A DNA stretch of 38,433 nucleotides from Helochares maculicollis (Eukaryota > Arthropoda > Insecta > Coleoptera > Hydrophilidae). This document shows, one piece after another, positions 13,836 through 25,759 of the stretch; position 1 is the stretch's first letter; the number at the start of each line of letters is the position of its first letter. The notes under the pieces were generated by a model that made no database searches, was not told the DNA's origin, and was given only the letters and a program-made list of their open reading frames with translations. The stretch lies in assembly GCA_033557835.1 (NCBI GenBank), contig JAWQRO010000467.1, positions 1 to 38,433 on the forward strand. Direction: 5' to 3'. Position numbers and translations under genes: made by a program.

Positions 13836-14314
13836 CCCTAATACCTGACGCTCTGGGAATATATATCTGCATAAGCTTACTTGTAACTTTTGTATAACTC
13901 CAAATAAGTAATGAATAATTTTACCTGGGAGTTTACTTTTTGTGAAAAATGATTTATAGTGAAATTAATTTTTTGCTCCAAGTTTCTTTATAGATAAAAA
14001 TGAGAATGCAAAGCGTTCATCAGCTACCAAGTTATATAATTAAAACAAAATAATTATTTTTATTCGATAATGGTTATTGTAAAATGATTTGTTTTATATA
14101 CGGATTAATGATAAATATTACAAAGTTCTGTACGGCATGTTAAGGCACCATACACAGCTTTAGATTTATGAATTTATTTTATGTGCGCAATATCAGCTAA
14201 ATTAGCTATTAGTGACTAATTATACCGAAAGAAATATTTCAGTTACTTTCTACAATGAAATTTTGATGACAAATTAGGTAATTTTACACATTGAAGTAAA
14301 TCTACACTTTGATT

Positions 14315-14328
14315 GCAACTGCAGTTGC
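14315..14328. repeat. perfect 14-bp palindrome GCAACTGCAGTTGC
   Basis: A perfect palindrome without a spacer. It contains CTGCAG at its centre. It could be a dimeric protein binding site or chance; the sequence offers nothing to decide. Confidence 0.5.
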
Positions 14329-14819
14329 CCATATACTCTTTAGAATTGCTCTCAAGCTCATAAAAGTACGATAGTTTACGTGTTTGTGTCTTCTTTTAAA
14401 CCACCTGCAGCTGCTATATTTACGATATTGTCTAATTCTATGGCTAATCGGATATCTTTCTATTCTCGTAAATTACAAAAGATATCAATAAAGATAGATA
14501 ATACTCACTATACATAAATTGGGCTTTTAATGCATCCTACAAGTGCATAAGAAGAATAAATAATGACTTATTACAGACATAATAAAGTATTGATATTTCA
14601 TTTATTAGATCCGGCAAAAAATTGGGGGTCAACTATGTAATTAACCCTGAGAAAAACCATGTATTTTAATTGTTTACTTAGTTATTGAGTTCTACTGCTC
14701 TTATTTTCTTTGACATTACTCATAGTTAACATGCTTAAACTACCTTAGTAGTAATAGTAGTGCTGAATCGATTGGTAGAAATTTACAAATGCTTGTCTGA
14801 AGTTATAGCTAATAGTAGA

Positions 14820-15446
14820 AAATATTAATTTCTCGATTATATGAGGGATCTCTTTTATATTTTGCAAACATTTTCAAGCAATACCATTTTACCTATAAAC
14901 ATGATGGTAATTGGAGATGAGAAATGGGTCACATACGTGCACATATTGTGCAAAAACAATCGTGACCAAAGCGTGTCCAGCCCAAAACGAACAGCCAAGA
15001 AGGTTTTTCTGTGCATTTTTTTGGTGGAATTATAAAAGAGTACATCTACAACGAGCTACTTCTATGTGTTTCCAAATTAAATTAGTTTCTCTTCTGCTAA
15101 CAACGGACCGCTTGAAGATAGCGATTGTCCAGAAGCTAGCAGGATTGGCCACCATAAAAAATAGTGTTTTCCATCACAATTTTAAATCACTCGTCTATAG
15201 TGACATACCAAAATTTTCCGCAGCTATTTTGTAAAGCTTAGATGGATCTAAATTATAGTTAAGTCATTCCACCAAATGATGACTATTTTATTATGACAAC
15301 ACTTCCTTAGGGATATGAAATATGGAATCGAGAAATATTGTTAGTCACTTAGTTGAGTTTTTTTGTCAGTAGACACCAGGGATTCTATGAGCAAAGTATT
15401 ACCTGCAAACTGGCAACAAATTATAAAACAAAACTATGCATATTTG
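14820..15446 (+). pseudogene. decayed mariner transposase (DD34D), C-terminal two thirds
   Basis: The catalytic part of a mariner transposase can be followed on plus. VIGDEKWVTY (about 14907-14936) holds the first catalytic Asp at 14916-14918. TAKKVFLCIF follows, then a frame change at the T run near 15014, then FFWWNYKRVHLQR, LTTDRLKIAIVQKLAGLA and NSVFHHNFK. The second Asp (family FHQDN) is Asn at 15178-15180. PNDDYFIM (15272-15295) carries the third Asp, about 34 residues on, as the DD34D spacing requires. IVSHLVEFF, SRHQGFYEQSI and, in another frame, LPANWQQIIKQNYAYL (15399-15446) match the usual mariner C-terminus. The N-terminal DNA-binding part is missing or unrecognisable upstream of about 14820. 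Stops, frameshifts and the lost Asp make it inactive. The pieces at 14841-15035 and 14911-15234 are open frames of this same fossil, not separate genes. Confidence 0.92.
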
Positions 15447-16685
15447 AGGTAAATGAGGTAATCGAAATTATTTTGAATAAAGATTTAAAATAAAAATAAA
15501 AATAAGGTATTTAAATTTTTCCGAACTAAATATAACAAATGATGAAGAATATACCTTTCAAAGAGTCTTAAGTGTATTTTAAAAAATCACCAAGAGAAAA
15601 TATGTTTAAATTATTGAAAGAGGTAAAATTCTTAAAAATCCATTTTTAAATTAAATAAATTTCTCTCGATAATCACAACCTTTTGATGTTAAAAAGTCAA
15701 TACGCAAATAACTTCAGTAAGGAATACGTTTCTCACCCTTATGTCTCTCAACTTATTCAAAATAAAATGAAATAAATTGTGATGATTATTATTTATATCT
15801 TTAAAGCGCATAACACTATAGCTTACTTCAAGATAAGGATTTAGGTTTAATAACCTTAACCATAGTTTTTACAAACACACAGAATTCTTATTGCCTAACT
15901 AGATTATCAAGCTCAGTAACGATAATCTTCTTATGGCAAATTCCATTGCTTTGATCCGTTAATCGGTTTCTTGCTGAATATCTCCTAATTATGCATATTT
16001 AATTATAAGCCTGTTGTTTTGAAAATCTATTTTTAAATACATACAACAAAAGATTTCTTTTGGAGTGTTTATTTCAATATTTAGTTTTTTAAGTTATGCG
16101 AAGATTTTGTAAAATTGAGAGTTTTTACTTCACTTTTTATGTTGACATGAATTTCCAAAAGTTTTTTTATTTCCGGGTAAATAATTTATGGTTTCATGAG
16201 CCGATTGAAATTTAATCAAATGATTTATTCGTGAATTATAGTTTTTTGCCCACTTCATTTAGCAATTGTTTCTAGAGCTGGTATAAGAAAGTTTGTTGTT
16301 TATTACAGTTTACTAGAAATTATGGCTGGTTGTGATTAAGCGATTGCAATGTTATAAAAAGCAATTAATAATACGCAAATCTAAATGTACTGGAATAAAC
16401 AATAGAGTATAATTGAGGTTGTAGCTGTTCGGCTCTAAGAATATTCTTTATATAATACACCATACGTCCTTAAAACACTAAAATAAAAAGTCTCAGATCA
16501 AACATTAAAGCATTTTAATGTTAATGTTAATTTTAATAGTCTTGCAAAGAAAATTTAAAAATGTATTATCATTCCTACAAGTTATATAAATGTTTTGTTT
16601 ATGTAAAAGTGAAGTGCTTTTGACGATAATTTCTAATATACGACAGTATAAATAAAGTAGATATTTATGTAACAAATATGTATGA
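15447..16685. other. A+T-rich stretch without a recognisable gene
   Basis: Directly after the mariner fossil comes a short TAAAAA tract (15486-15505), then plain A+T-rich DNA. No terminal inverted repeat of the fossil was recognised. The minus frame at 16505-16714 is low in complexity and fits chance. Confidence 0.6.
15486..15505. repeat. short TAAAAA tandem tract
   Basis: About three TAAAAA units, some 40 bp beyond the last recognisable codon of the mariner fossil. It is probably slippage in the element's former 3' flank. Confidence 0.7.
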
Positions 16686-17214
16686 AAAAAGAATAGAACA
16701 GTAAATAAGCCCATAGTCTATGATAAAATGACGCAAAAACGAACTATATGTAGAATATTTGCATGTACTATTGTAAATATTACTTTGATGTTTATAAAAT
16801 ATACTAATGAAATTATTCAACTTCATGCTATAAATCGATTGGATGATTTATACACAGCAGCTATAGTTCCAGATTTTTGTTATTTTACGATCGTGGAATT
16901 TCATTGAGTGAGAACTTTGTAGCAAAGTCATCAGCGGCACAGCATTTTGATTCCTATACAGCATTTTTACATAGAACTTCGCGTCAAATTACACAAAAAA
17001 GTACTCGTAATTTGAATCCCGATTTCGAATCAATAAAAACTTTTATATCGCTACTTTCAACAAATTATGTTGATGACAAAGGAAATTTTTTATTGTTTTG
17101 CCCATTATCACCTTGGCTTTGAAATCGTTTTTTCATATCCATTAAAAACTTTAAAGGTGAATACTGAAATTAATCTAGCAAAAAACTTAAAAGGTCATAC
17201 TTTCATTTATTTCT
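16686..17214 (+). other. unidentified coding-like region in three overlapping frames
   Basis: Three open frames on plus follow each other with overlap. The first is open from 16686 and has an ATG at 16728 starting MTQKRTICRIFACTIVN, a hydrophobic segment, then LDDLYTAAIVPDFCYF, and stops at 16906-16908. The second covers 16871-17122 and reads DRGISLSENFVAKSSAAQHF, later RNLNPDFESIKTFISLL; it is rich in S, T, R, D and N and less A+T-biased than its surroundings. The third has an ATG near 17071 and runs through HYHLGFEIVFSYPLKTLKV to a TAA at about 17212. Two frameshifts would link them into one frame of some 160 codons, so this may be a decayed gene or one with sequencing errors. Each frame alone is within chance expectation. 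I do not recognise the family. A short YVDD string near 17066 has no reverse-transcriptase context. Confidence 0.3.
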
Positions 17215-18720
17215 AATTTAACGTTATAAAAGTATGAACAAGAAAAAGTTTTAACCGAACTCTTTTGCCAAGCTTTAATAATAATTTATAAAATACTCAT
17301 GACAAAAATTTTCTATACTTTAAGAATATTTATAGCGTAAGTTTGCTATTTTCATAAAAATAGTCACATTTAAATTCAAATATATCATTTATCGTGCCAC
17401 AATTTTTTTAACAAAATTCTAATTACTCATGAATATACAAAAAAATTATTTGGAGGTAATTTGTCACATATCTTCGTAAATTTATAAATCTCATAACCAT
17501 AATACAATTGTAAATATGAATTTTGAAGAACTAATTAGTAAATTTCTAATATTCATCAATTCATAATATAGCAGACAGGTATGCTTCCTATTATATTACA
17601 AATATCTATCTATACCTTGATATCGACTGCGGACTTTCGTTGCAATATAACATTAATCAAGCGTAAAGAGGTCGCAATGCCCTGCATCCTTCCGGTGTTT
17701 TCCGATTAAGCTACTAACTCACGCTAGGTTAGGGGTATTTCTATTAAAAATGAGTTACCTTGATTTATATTTAAGCATTATCTTAAGTAGGTTTTTGCAT
17801 TTGCTAACACAAGTTGGGGCTTCTTATTACACATTAAATATATATATTTTTTTTCTTTAATGCGTTAATTCAACAGTTTCCTTGTTCCGATTAAAAAATT
17901 ATCCTGACCGTTATATGATTCTAATTCAATTTTACAACTTTTTGGTCCATGGAGTTAGTAAGAAGCTCCATATTTTAATGAGGGTTCATATTTATATAAG
18001 ACATAATAACCATTTTTGCTACAAATACAATCTACATTTAATTCAAAAAAGGTGTATTGAAGTAGCTTAATGCTCTTTCAGTTAAAAGATTTAAATATGA
18101 TTAAAAATGACTAAATTGAAATTTTCATCTAAATTAATTCCGATATCTACAAATTAATATCTTTTAGCTATATTAGGGTTTGAACATGCAGAAGAACGTT
18201 AAAACGAGAGTTTTAATATACTTCAGTCAAAAGAACACTTTATTAAGTGAATAGCACGATGTTTAATTTCAGGTCTTTACAACTTTCTAAATAAATGCGT
18301 GTAATATTAAAAAAATGAAAGCCATATTCCAAATGATATACTATAAATAAATTGACCAATATAATTAATGTTTTTCGATGCAATATTTTAATATTATTTT
18401 TGTACATGCTTCCGGTTTTTATTAAAAAAGAAAAACCAAATAATAAGTCCTTCAGGAAGTAAGAAGGTGTATTGCCAAGACTGTATACTAAATGTATTTA
18501 CATAACAAAATCTAGCTCTAATATTTTTGACGAATTACCAAATATGTGCAGGATTTTTAAATCTTACATGTTTATGGTAGAAATTGTTCCTTAATTTTTT
18601 GCCAATTCTGTCCGCTGCTTGCTTGGCTATCTATGTAAATTACACAATTCTTTTGTAATCCCACCAAACTGTTTGGGACTTTTTGAAAACTGTATGGTAA
18701 TTTAATTAATATTTTTATAT
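17215..18720. other. A+T-rich stretch without a recognisable gene
   Basis: Nothing recognisable on either strand. The frame at 17882-18070 fits chance. The segment 17670-17745 is less A+T-rich but shows no motif beyond two chance TTAGG-like units. Confidence 0.6.
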
Positions 18721-18742
18721 ACGATGGTCGGCCAATAAGTCT
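18721..18742 (-). repeat. probable 3' terminal inverted repeat of the mariner fossil
   Basis: ACGATGGTCGGCCAATAAGT lies just past the fossil's stop region and next to a TATA, which would suit the TA target of mariner elements. The sequence resembles the ends I recall for mariners carrying the RKLSARWV block (a GGTCGGTCAATAAGT-like core). No partner was found near 19570-19850, so the 5' end has been lost. Confidence 0.6.
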
Positions 18743-19570
18743 TAACTTATCGAATAAAACCCCAGGTTTTTTGGTGAAAATTCATTTTATTTCTCAACAG
18801 TATTCTTTGAGCTTCGTCCAATGTTTCTCTAATTTTTTATATTTTCTAAAAATTAAGATTTGTCGAGATCGTAACAACTGGTATTCCTTTCAGAAGAGTA
18901 GGACAGATAAGAGAGCAATTTGTAACCCAATTCAGAAAATTTGCGATGACAACTATATATGCACCATTGGGATATCTTGGTGAGGAAACATTTCTTCTTG
19001 ATCAAACGCGGTCATTCTATTTTCAAAGCATTATTCAATCAGTCCAACAAGTTGGCATAATATTCTCCAATGATCGTTCTTCCCATTTTGAAAGTAATCC
19101 ACGTGGGTCATACCGCCTGCATCCTAAAAGACGATCGCCATGACTATTGGCTGACAAAGCCACCTTGGTCTTCTTTGGTGCCAATTTACACATAAAAAAT
19201 CACTATTCTGACTAGTGCTGCTCTGTTGTCTTGTGGTGAAAACATGCTACGTTCACAGCTATGAAACGAAGCAAAAACTAGTCCATATTGCGGTTGAACA
19301 ACGGTTGTCACACTATTGCGTTTGTCGCCGATTGTGAGCAAGCTCGCCACCCATCTTGCGGATAGCTTTCTCGTACTCAACTGATTATTAAAAATCGAAA
19401 CCACTGAGCCATGTGAAGATATATAGCGTCCACAATTGCCGATAGCTTTAATTCCCGATCACCCAACACCGTATCCCGAATTTTTACAAGTATATCGGGT
19501 GAAGCGACCTCAACTGGGTAGTCCAGAATGTTCGGCATCTCTTGTGCTAGTGCGACCGCAACGCAATTCA
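18721..19570 (-). pseudogene. decayed mariner transposase with 3' end preserved
   Basis: On minus, from high to low coordinate, the fossil reads GRTSTRDAEHSGLPS (19556-19512), then after a frame change EVASPDILVKIRDTVLGDRE (from about 19513), which is the linker between the two helix-turn-helix parts. STRKLSARWVASLLTIGDKR (about 19383-19320) is a hallmark of mariner and SETMAR-like transposases. RFIAVNVACFHH aligns with the family block RFVTVDETWIHH, and its first catalytic Asp is Asn (AAC, 19251-19253). VMAIVF and DAGGMTHVDYFQNGK follow. FPHQDIPMVH keeps the second Asp at 18974-18976, about 92 residues after the first, as usual. SELGYKLLSYLSYSSER covers the region before the third Asp, which I cannot locate with certainty. 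Frameshifts and stops are frequent. The N-terminal first helix-turn-helix and the 5' end are missing. Open frames on either strand at 18771-19618 belong to it. Confidence 0.92.
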
Positions 19571-22500
19571 GTAAGCTACTGTTTTACTATTGAAATTGAT
19601 AGTGAAGACTCCCTATAGTATTTATCAAGTTTAGTCTTTATTATAAATTATGGTTGTTATCACAGAAAGTAATGTTTTATGAGCACAAAAACTTCACTTC
19701 TCTTTATTTTCTCAAAAATTTACTCGGTTGACTACTATCAGCGGCTGAGAAACAGAAACAGAGAACACAGCTTATTCAAAATTTTAAAAGAAGTCAATTA
19801 ATAGATGTTAGTCGACAGGATCAGTGTTGCCCTTCCTTTTAAGAGGCACGAAATGCAAAAAGTCATAGACTTATTGACACACTTGTACAATCCACTTTTT
19901 CTCACTATTTATAATGTCTTTTAAAAGTTGCTTATTTTCATCGTACTTCAAAAGCACATCACAATTGCTTATGTGTTTTCACTGTTGGGATAACTTGCTT
20001 ATAAGAAACTCATAACAAGGTTTTATGAATTGTCAAAATCTTTTAACACAAGAATGCATATAAGTGCTCTATGATTAAGGTGTCTACACCAGTTTACGAT
20101 TGGTATGGTTACCACTTTATATGGGTATACACTAGCTAATGAATTCTTAGTTAAGTCAGGGCCAGTCTTTTACGGCGTACATTAACTTAAATAGACGAAT
20201 AAATATAACGAACGATATGTTCTGCGAACCTACGTGAGCCTGGTGATGGCTAGACATCGTCTCCTAAGACGATAAAGCTAAAATGAAGAAGCCTAGTTTT
20301 ATTTCTAGAGGAACCAGGATTAGTAGCGGAAACTTAAAGACCGATTTACCAAGGTGGCTACAGTACCACTAATTCTAACACGTTATATAAACATTGAGTC
20401 AAAAATATAGTCTCGTTTTGATCAGCCAATAACTTATTTAGTACAAATTGATCATTATTGAAGTACCATGTCATCCATATATGATGCTATCTGTCATTTT
20501 AAGTCCATAGAGTTGTACGGCACTATTCATCAAAACCTGTTTTTCTTTTATTCATTATATCTCTCCATTATACGTTTTAAATATTCGTTGTTCTGAGAAT
20601 AAAAACTGTTCATTTTATGGATCAGCAATATAAAAATATTACTATTTGGAACGTTTATGGTTCAGATCATCTGAAATGTTTAAAAGTGATAGTGGACACA
20701 GTGAACTTTTCACAAGTAACGTAGAGTTGTCACTCTCATTTGCATAATTAGCTAAATTGTCTGCATAACATTCATGATAACTATCACTTATGCATATTAA
20801 ATTTTGTAGAAGCAATTCGAGAAGATACATTTTTTTGATATACAGTTGATAAATATGACATATAAATATCGAATGAAACTTTTCGACCTACGAAGAATAA
20901 ACATAACCAGAAGACCTTTTAATGCTGAAAGTAATAAAATGGTAGTAAATCTACTCAAAAATCTTTTCCACATTTAGAAATATTGTGATGCAAAGTATTC
21001 CTTTACTCTTTTGGCCCCCGTTTTCCACCCTCACTAGATATAAGAATTGGCACAGTAAAATGTAGTTTAACGCATTAATTAATACGGACTGAGATAAAAT
21101 CTTACTATACCCGTTCTTGCCTATAAGATTATGATGAGACAATTTGTGCTCTATATCGATTCGCATGAGTGTCAAAATGGTTCCTGCATGAAATAAGTTA
21201 GTCTTAAAAAAAGCTTTTCCTTAATCAATCAAATTTTTCTTTCAACAAACCATTTGTATGCGTGCAAAATTTGATTGACTAATCAAATACATTTTTTGCG
21301 CTATTGTTTTTAACTCATATCTGAACCAAATATTAATCAAATTAGGAGCAAATGAAAAACAAACACGTCACGTGCAAATTTTCCCTTTCCAATTTACATT
21401 CCAAAGGAAAAGATCACTGATCGATAGCCCACCTAAAAAGTAAATACTTAACGACGGGAGTTAATTGATTTAATTAATAGATGGCGAAACTCAGTAATTT
21501 ATTGGGCAATTAAAGATTCCGGCCGATAACATCTAATGAAGGCTTTTATTTACTTTCTGCTTATGTATATTTATAGATACAGAGGTCGTGTATCATTGTT
21601 AAATCCGAATAATGCCCCATCAAATAATTTTTTGTGTCTAGACAATTGGCGTTTTTTCTTTGTTTACCTGCATTTGATACTTGGAAGTCCTGACCAAGGT
21701 TCTACTATTTATAGTTTTTTTAATGGCTATATAAGAGCTCCGCCTAAAAATATCTAGCATTTATACGAACTAGTTGATTAACAAGCCAAATTTATTTATA
21801 AGAATCAAAAAGCTTTTAAAGCGTATAAACGATATCAGATATAAAAATCAATAGTCCTGCCATTTGCGATCAAGACATTTTTGTATTGTTAAGAATGATT
21901 TTCCTCTAATTCGTTGAAGAATGTTAAACAGATCAGGTTCTTTTCATCAATCATCACAGACTGTCTCATAATTTACATGCTGTACGGCTTGAAGTTGTAG
22001 GCGGATGGAACCAACCCTTTCTTTTGGAAGTCATGTTCTCCTTTCTATATACATATAAAACAGAGCTTCTCATTCCCTACTCACAACTTAAATAGAGCGC
22101 TATTAACCACCGGCATCGCGACTAAAGCTCCCTTTTCTCAAGCAATTGCTGCAATTGTTCAGATATACGGCAGACACTACTCTACAATAAGCCCAAGCTG
22201 ACACTGGGCCTATCTTAAAGACATTGTGATTCCATTTTAGGGGTAATTTTCTCGATTATTGAAATTTACTGCCTCTTGATCTACAGTCATTGAGAGTATT
22301 GTTTAATCCATCAACATTTATTTAGTTAATATTAATTGATTTTGAGTACGATAAATGTGGTTTTTAGAGAAAAATACGGGCTTATGAAAAGAACAGAAAT
22401 CGAGGAGCTCTAATTTATCTAATATATTTTCTCCAGTGGCTACAACAATTATTAACGTTCAATTGCAGCGAGCGAACTTCTAACCGAAGCGGCAGCAAAA

Positions 22501-23255
22501 ATTATTAATTATTTCTAATAATAGCTAAAAATGACTTGATTAATCAACAACGACTTTCAATATCTCCCGACAGCAACATTCTTACGGAATTTCCCAACTT
22601 TTTTTAATTTACCTGTGAGAAAGAAATTTAATTCCCATTTGAATTTAGATTAAAACTGTCGAAGTTGGCTGCCCTGTTTACAGCTAGAGTTAGAGATCGT
22701 TTTTTCATCTTTGCCTTTCCTAATAACGAAAATTCCATGAATCCAGCCTGAAATCTTTTAATTTCAACGAAACTATTGGTGTTATTAATGTGCTACAAAA
22801 ACTGCTCCGCTATAAGATCTGCAGTGGAAAAGTAATTTACATAAGTGTGATTTTTAAAAAATTAGTAGATCGTATTGTTCCGATTGTTTGATTGGAAGCC
22901 TACGCGCTTTAGCTTTTTCTGGGCAACCCTTTCTGTTCGAGAAAATTGAAATCATAAATGAAAATTGCCTTTTAGTGGACTGAAAGGCTTCTTAAATTTT
23001 CTAAAGAGTTTTTTTCTTGCCTTCAATCGACCTCGCTTTATACACGCTTTCAGCTTTAGATACGCATCTATTGAAGCTTACGTGACTATAGGTTTATAGG
23101 CAAAATGTACACAAAAAAGATATTTCTGTAATCAAGCTGTAACATAATTGTTCTTTAGGTTTTTCATACAATCAGAATTCTAAAGAAAATTCCGCTTTCC
23201 TCTAGCTAAATCACACAAAATTAATTAACGTGTTGTCGATGTTTACTTTTTCCCT
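19571..23255. other. stretch without a recognisable gene, one less A+T-rich island
   Basis: No protein family is recognisable. The segment 20060-20400 is clearly less A+T-rich than its surroundings and holds a perfect hairpin (see 20256-20273); it may be an old transposon. A similar but weaker island is 22060-22220. Frames at 20642-20830, 20951-21175 and 21536-21757 fit chance. Confidence 0.6.
20256..20273. repeat. perfect hairpin, ATCGTCT/AGACGAT with 4-nt loop
   Basis: Seven-base arms with the loop CCTA lie in the middle of the less A+T-rich island at 20060-20400. No T run follows, so it does not look like a bacterial terminator. It may belong to a non-autonomous repeat. Confidence 0.55.
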
Positions 23256-23576
23256 TTAACATCCTTCTATATATTTTAAGTTCCTTTGTTTGTCCCAAAT
23301 AAACTTTAAAATAATACTATTACATATTTGTGTTACTTTTGGTTCACTAAATATGATTTCAGTGAATTCTATATTAAATATAAAAGTAAGTTTATCATTA
23401 TTATTTCCATTTCTGACGCTTTTTTGTGAAGAAACTTTTTCCTCAATATCTTTAAAAGCTGAAAATATTTTGTTATAATTATTAGCTACGAAGTGAAATT
23501 TTAATTTATAAAAATTACTAAAGATATAGTGAAAATTATTCGAAATCGTATATATGTAAGATAGAATTCTATACAA
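23256..23576 (-). other. 106-codon open frame, possible exon, unidentified
   Basis: The minus frame opens at a TTG, preceded by a TAG that could be a splice acceptor, and runs to TAA after NLKYIEGC. The translation is not low-complexity: it contains YKLKFHFVANNYNKIFSAFK, DIEEKVSSQKSVRNGNNNDK, LTFIFNIEFTEIIFSEPKV and ILKFIWDKQRNLKYIEGC. The charge pattern suggests a soluble protein. I do not recognise a family. At the local base composition a frame of this length is expected by chance about 0.3 times in this window. A genuine exon, a decayed gene or chance are all possible, with chance the most likely. The plus-strand frame 23290-23478 is its shadow. Confidence 0.18.
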
Positions 23577-25755
23577 TTTTAAATATTGAAATTAGCCTTT
23601 GCTAGAAACGTATAAACAAAAATTCTGGAAATATTTAGTAAAGTTATCGAGACATGTTTAAAATAGGAGATACAACACTCACATTAAAACAGGGCAAAAG
23701 TAAATACTTATATAATTAGTTTAATAACTACCGACAATAGAAAATTGTATCTCCTTCAAAGAGCGCTTAAGAAAGATTTAATGAATTTAATATCTACCTT
23801 ACCCACTTCGTTCCAGTTGCACATTATGGCTTTTGCTGTAAATGTAGCAGGCAAGTAAAATTAATTCTGGTGTGTAATTTTCTGAAAAAAATTAATTTGA
23901 CAATTAGATTCAAATTACAAAAAATTTTTCCGCAACCTTTCTTGCAAAAATATATATTTTTAATAAACCTAGATTATTGTTTTTTTTATCCATGATTAAA
24001 ATGACAAAAAAAGGAATGTAACTTGCAAAATCGTAAACGTTCCATAACCCACTCGATGACAACTACTCCATGAAGGAAGAAGTCGTTATCGACAGTCTGA
24101 GACTGAAGTTTGTGATTTAAACCGCCATACATTGCTACTAATCAATAAATGAAAGGAGAATTCCATCAATTAATGCCAGGCAGTCAAAAGACGCTTTCTC
24201 TGAACACAGACATATTGAAGCATGCAAGGCCTTAGTCTGCTGAGATAAATCAAGCATTTAAATTGCGATGTATGCGATTATAAAAAAGCAATGTTTGAAA
24301 AAGGATAATAGTTACTTGATTTTAAACTGGCCGCGAAAGCACAACCGTTTACACATCAAAGGATGTAGTGTCGCATTGTTATACAACTTTTTAATGAAAT
24401 TGTTTTGATTCACAGTAAAAGTATAATAGAAGTTTTATTTTTCATTATTTTTATTTCCAGATTGGACTTAAGCGCAAATATATAAAAATAATATTGATTG
24501 TTATGAATCGTAATGGCAAAGAGGTGTTAATCCCTATTATTTATTTTATGAACATTGTTATTATTTAAAATTATATTAACGCGATGAGCCAAAATTATTT
24601 CTTGTAGAGTTTCACAAATTTAATGTAATGAGGTTAAATCTACTTATTTGCTATTAAAATCTACTTACTTTTAATGTTTCATTAGCATTAAAAATGTAAT
24701 GCATATTTTTGTTGTGTCCCAAAGTACTGTAGCCGACTTTTTTCGGTTTATCTTATGCACGTGAAGAGTATAGAAGAAGATTGCTATAATTGTTTCATCT
24801 ATCTACTGTGCATGAAAATTCTCATAATTCCATTTCCAGTTTATTTATATAATCAGTTGTAAATTACTCACCTTTCAGAAATTTTATAACTATATATTAT
24901 ATTTTGTAAGGCTGCAATAAAATTTAAACTTGTATAATTGATCGTTACAAACGATCGAATGAGAACACAATTTTAATTTTGCTATCGTTCCAACATATTG
25001 GTTAATTTTGCACATTAAGAATATAATTAAATATTTCAGTCAAAACTTTTTTTTATTTTGAAGTTCTTGAGTAACATGACCATTTATTAAACTTGAGTGC
25101 TTCAAAAGTTCGCAGGGTGATACCTATGCTTCATTAGTTGAAACAAATGTATAACTGTATTAAGCGCATTCAGCACTAATATAAATGCGCTTACAATTTT
25201 AACTCGATATGTAATATCAGCTTTTGATTACAATCTATTGAAAGTAGATATGTCATAATTCCATTGAAAATTATTTCGATTTTCGTGCGATGATAAAATT
25301 GTTCATAAAAAATGTGCAAAGACTCTGGAAATAGAAAACGAACTGTTGGGTATTAATGAAATAAAGGGTTTTATTATCATAGTTTGAACTTTGAATATTA
25401 TTTTATCTCAGATCATTAAAATATGCTACTTTTGATGAAAAAGTCAATGTTATACATGATATGGTTACGGATTGATGAAGCGTTACATTGATAAGGGCTT
25501 GAGTGTCTCTACTGAATGGGTATAACATCATTCGAGTAATCAATTAGTTCTGAAAAAGCTATAAACAAGCTGGATCTCACACTAAGTTAAAAAATCAATA
25601 TTTGACTGAGATTTTCTCAACAATATTTGGTCAACTTTCACAAAACTAATTTTGTGTGTCTACTTGTAGCTATGAATGAGTATTGACTTTAGCAATAACT
25701 AGAGAGAATATAAATTTTTGAATGAAAAAACTCCTGACAAACGTTCTGTTTTGCA
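23577..25755. other. A+T-rich stretch without a recognisable gene
   Basis: Nothing recognisable. The segment 24030-24260 is slightly less A+T-rich. A perfect 7-bp stem GATCGTT/AACGATC with a 3-nt loop lies at 24940-24956. The part from about 25460 may belong to the mariner fragment that follows, since a degraded VT.DE-like string occurs near 25465, but this is too weak to annotate. Confidence 0.55.
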
Positions 25756-25759
25756 AAAG

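Larger units (their letters stand above)
8691..14819. other. A+T-rich stretch without a recognisable gene
   Basis: No gene or element is recognisable. The one ATG-started small frame, 10038-10259 on plus (73 residues with a hydrophobic middle), is within chance. Frames at 13250-13432 on minus also fit chance. Two less A+T-rich islands stand out, near 11465-11560 (containing GCGGCCGC at 11487-11494) and 13080-13860. The hairpins inside the second island are listed separately. Confidence 0.6.

Noticed and set aside
17060..17080. YVDD string, the reverse-transcriptase active-site motif
   Set aside because: The surrounding residues show none of the other reverse-transcriptase blocks, so it is taken as coincidence.
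17725..17745. TTAGG-like units, the insect telomere repeat
   Set aside because: Only about two imperfect units are present.
18771..19143. Two plus-strand open frames
   Set aside because: They are antisense shadows of the same mariner fossil.
19436..19618. Plus-strand open frame of 60 codons
   Set aside because: It is the antisense of the minus-strand mariner linker region, where the real protein signal lies.
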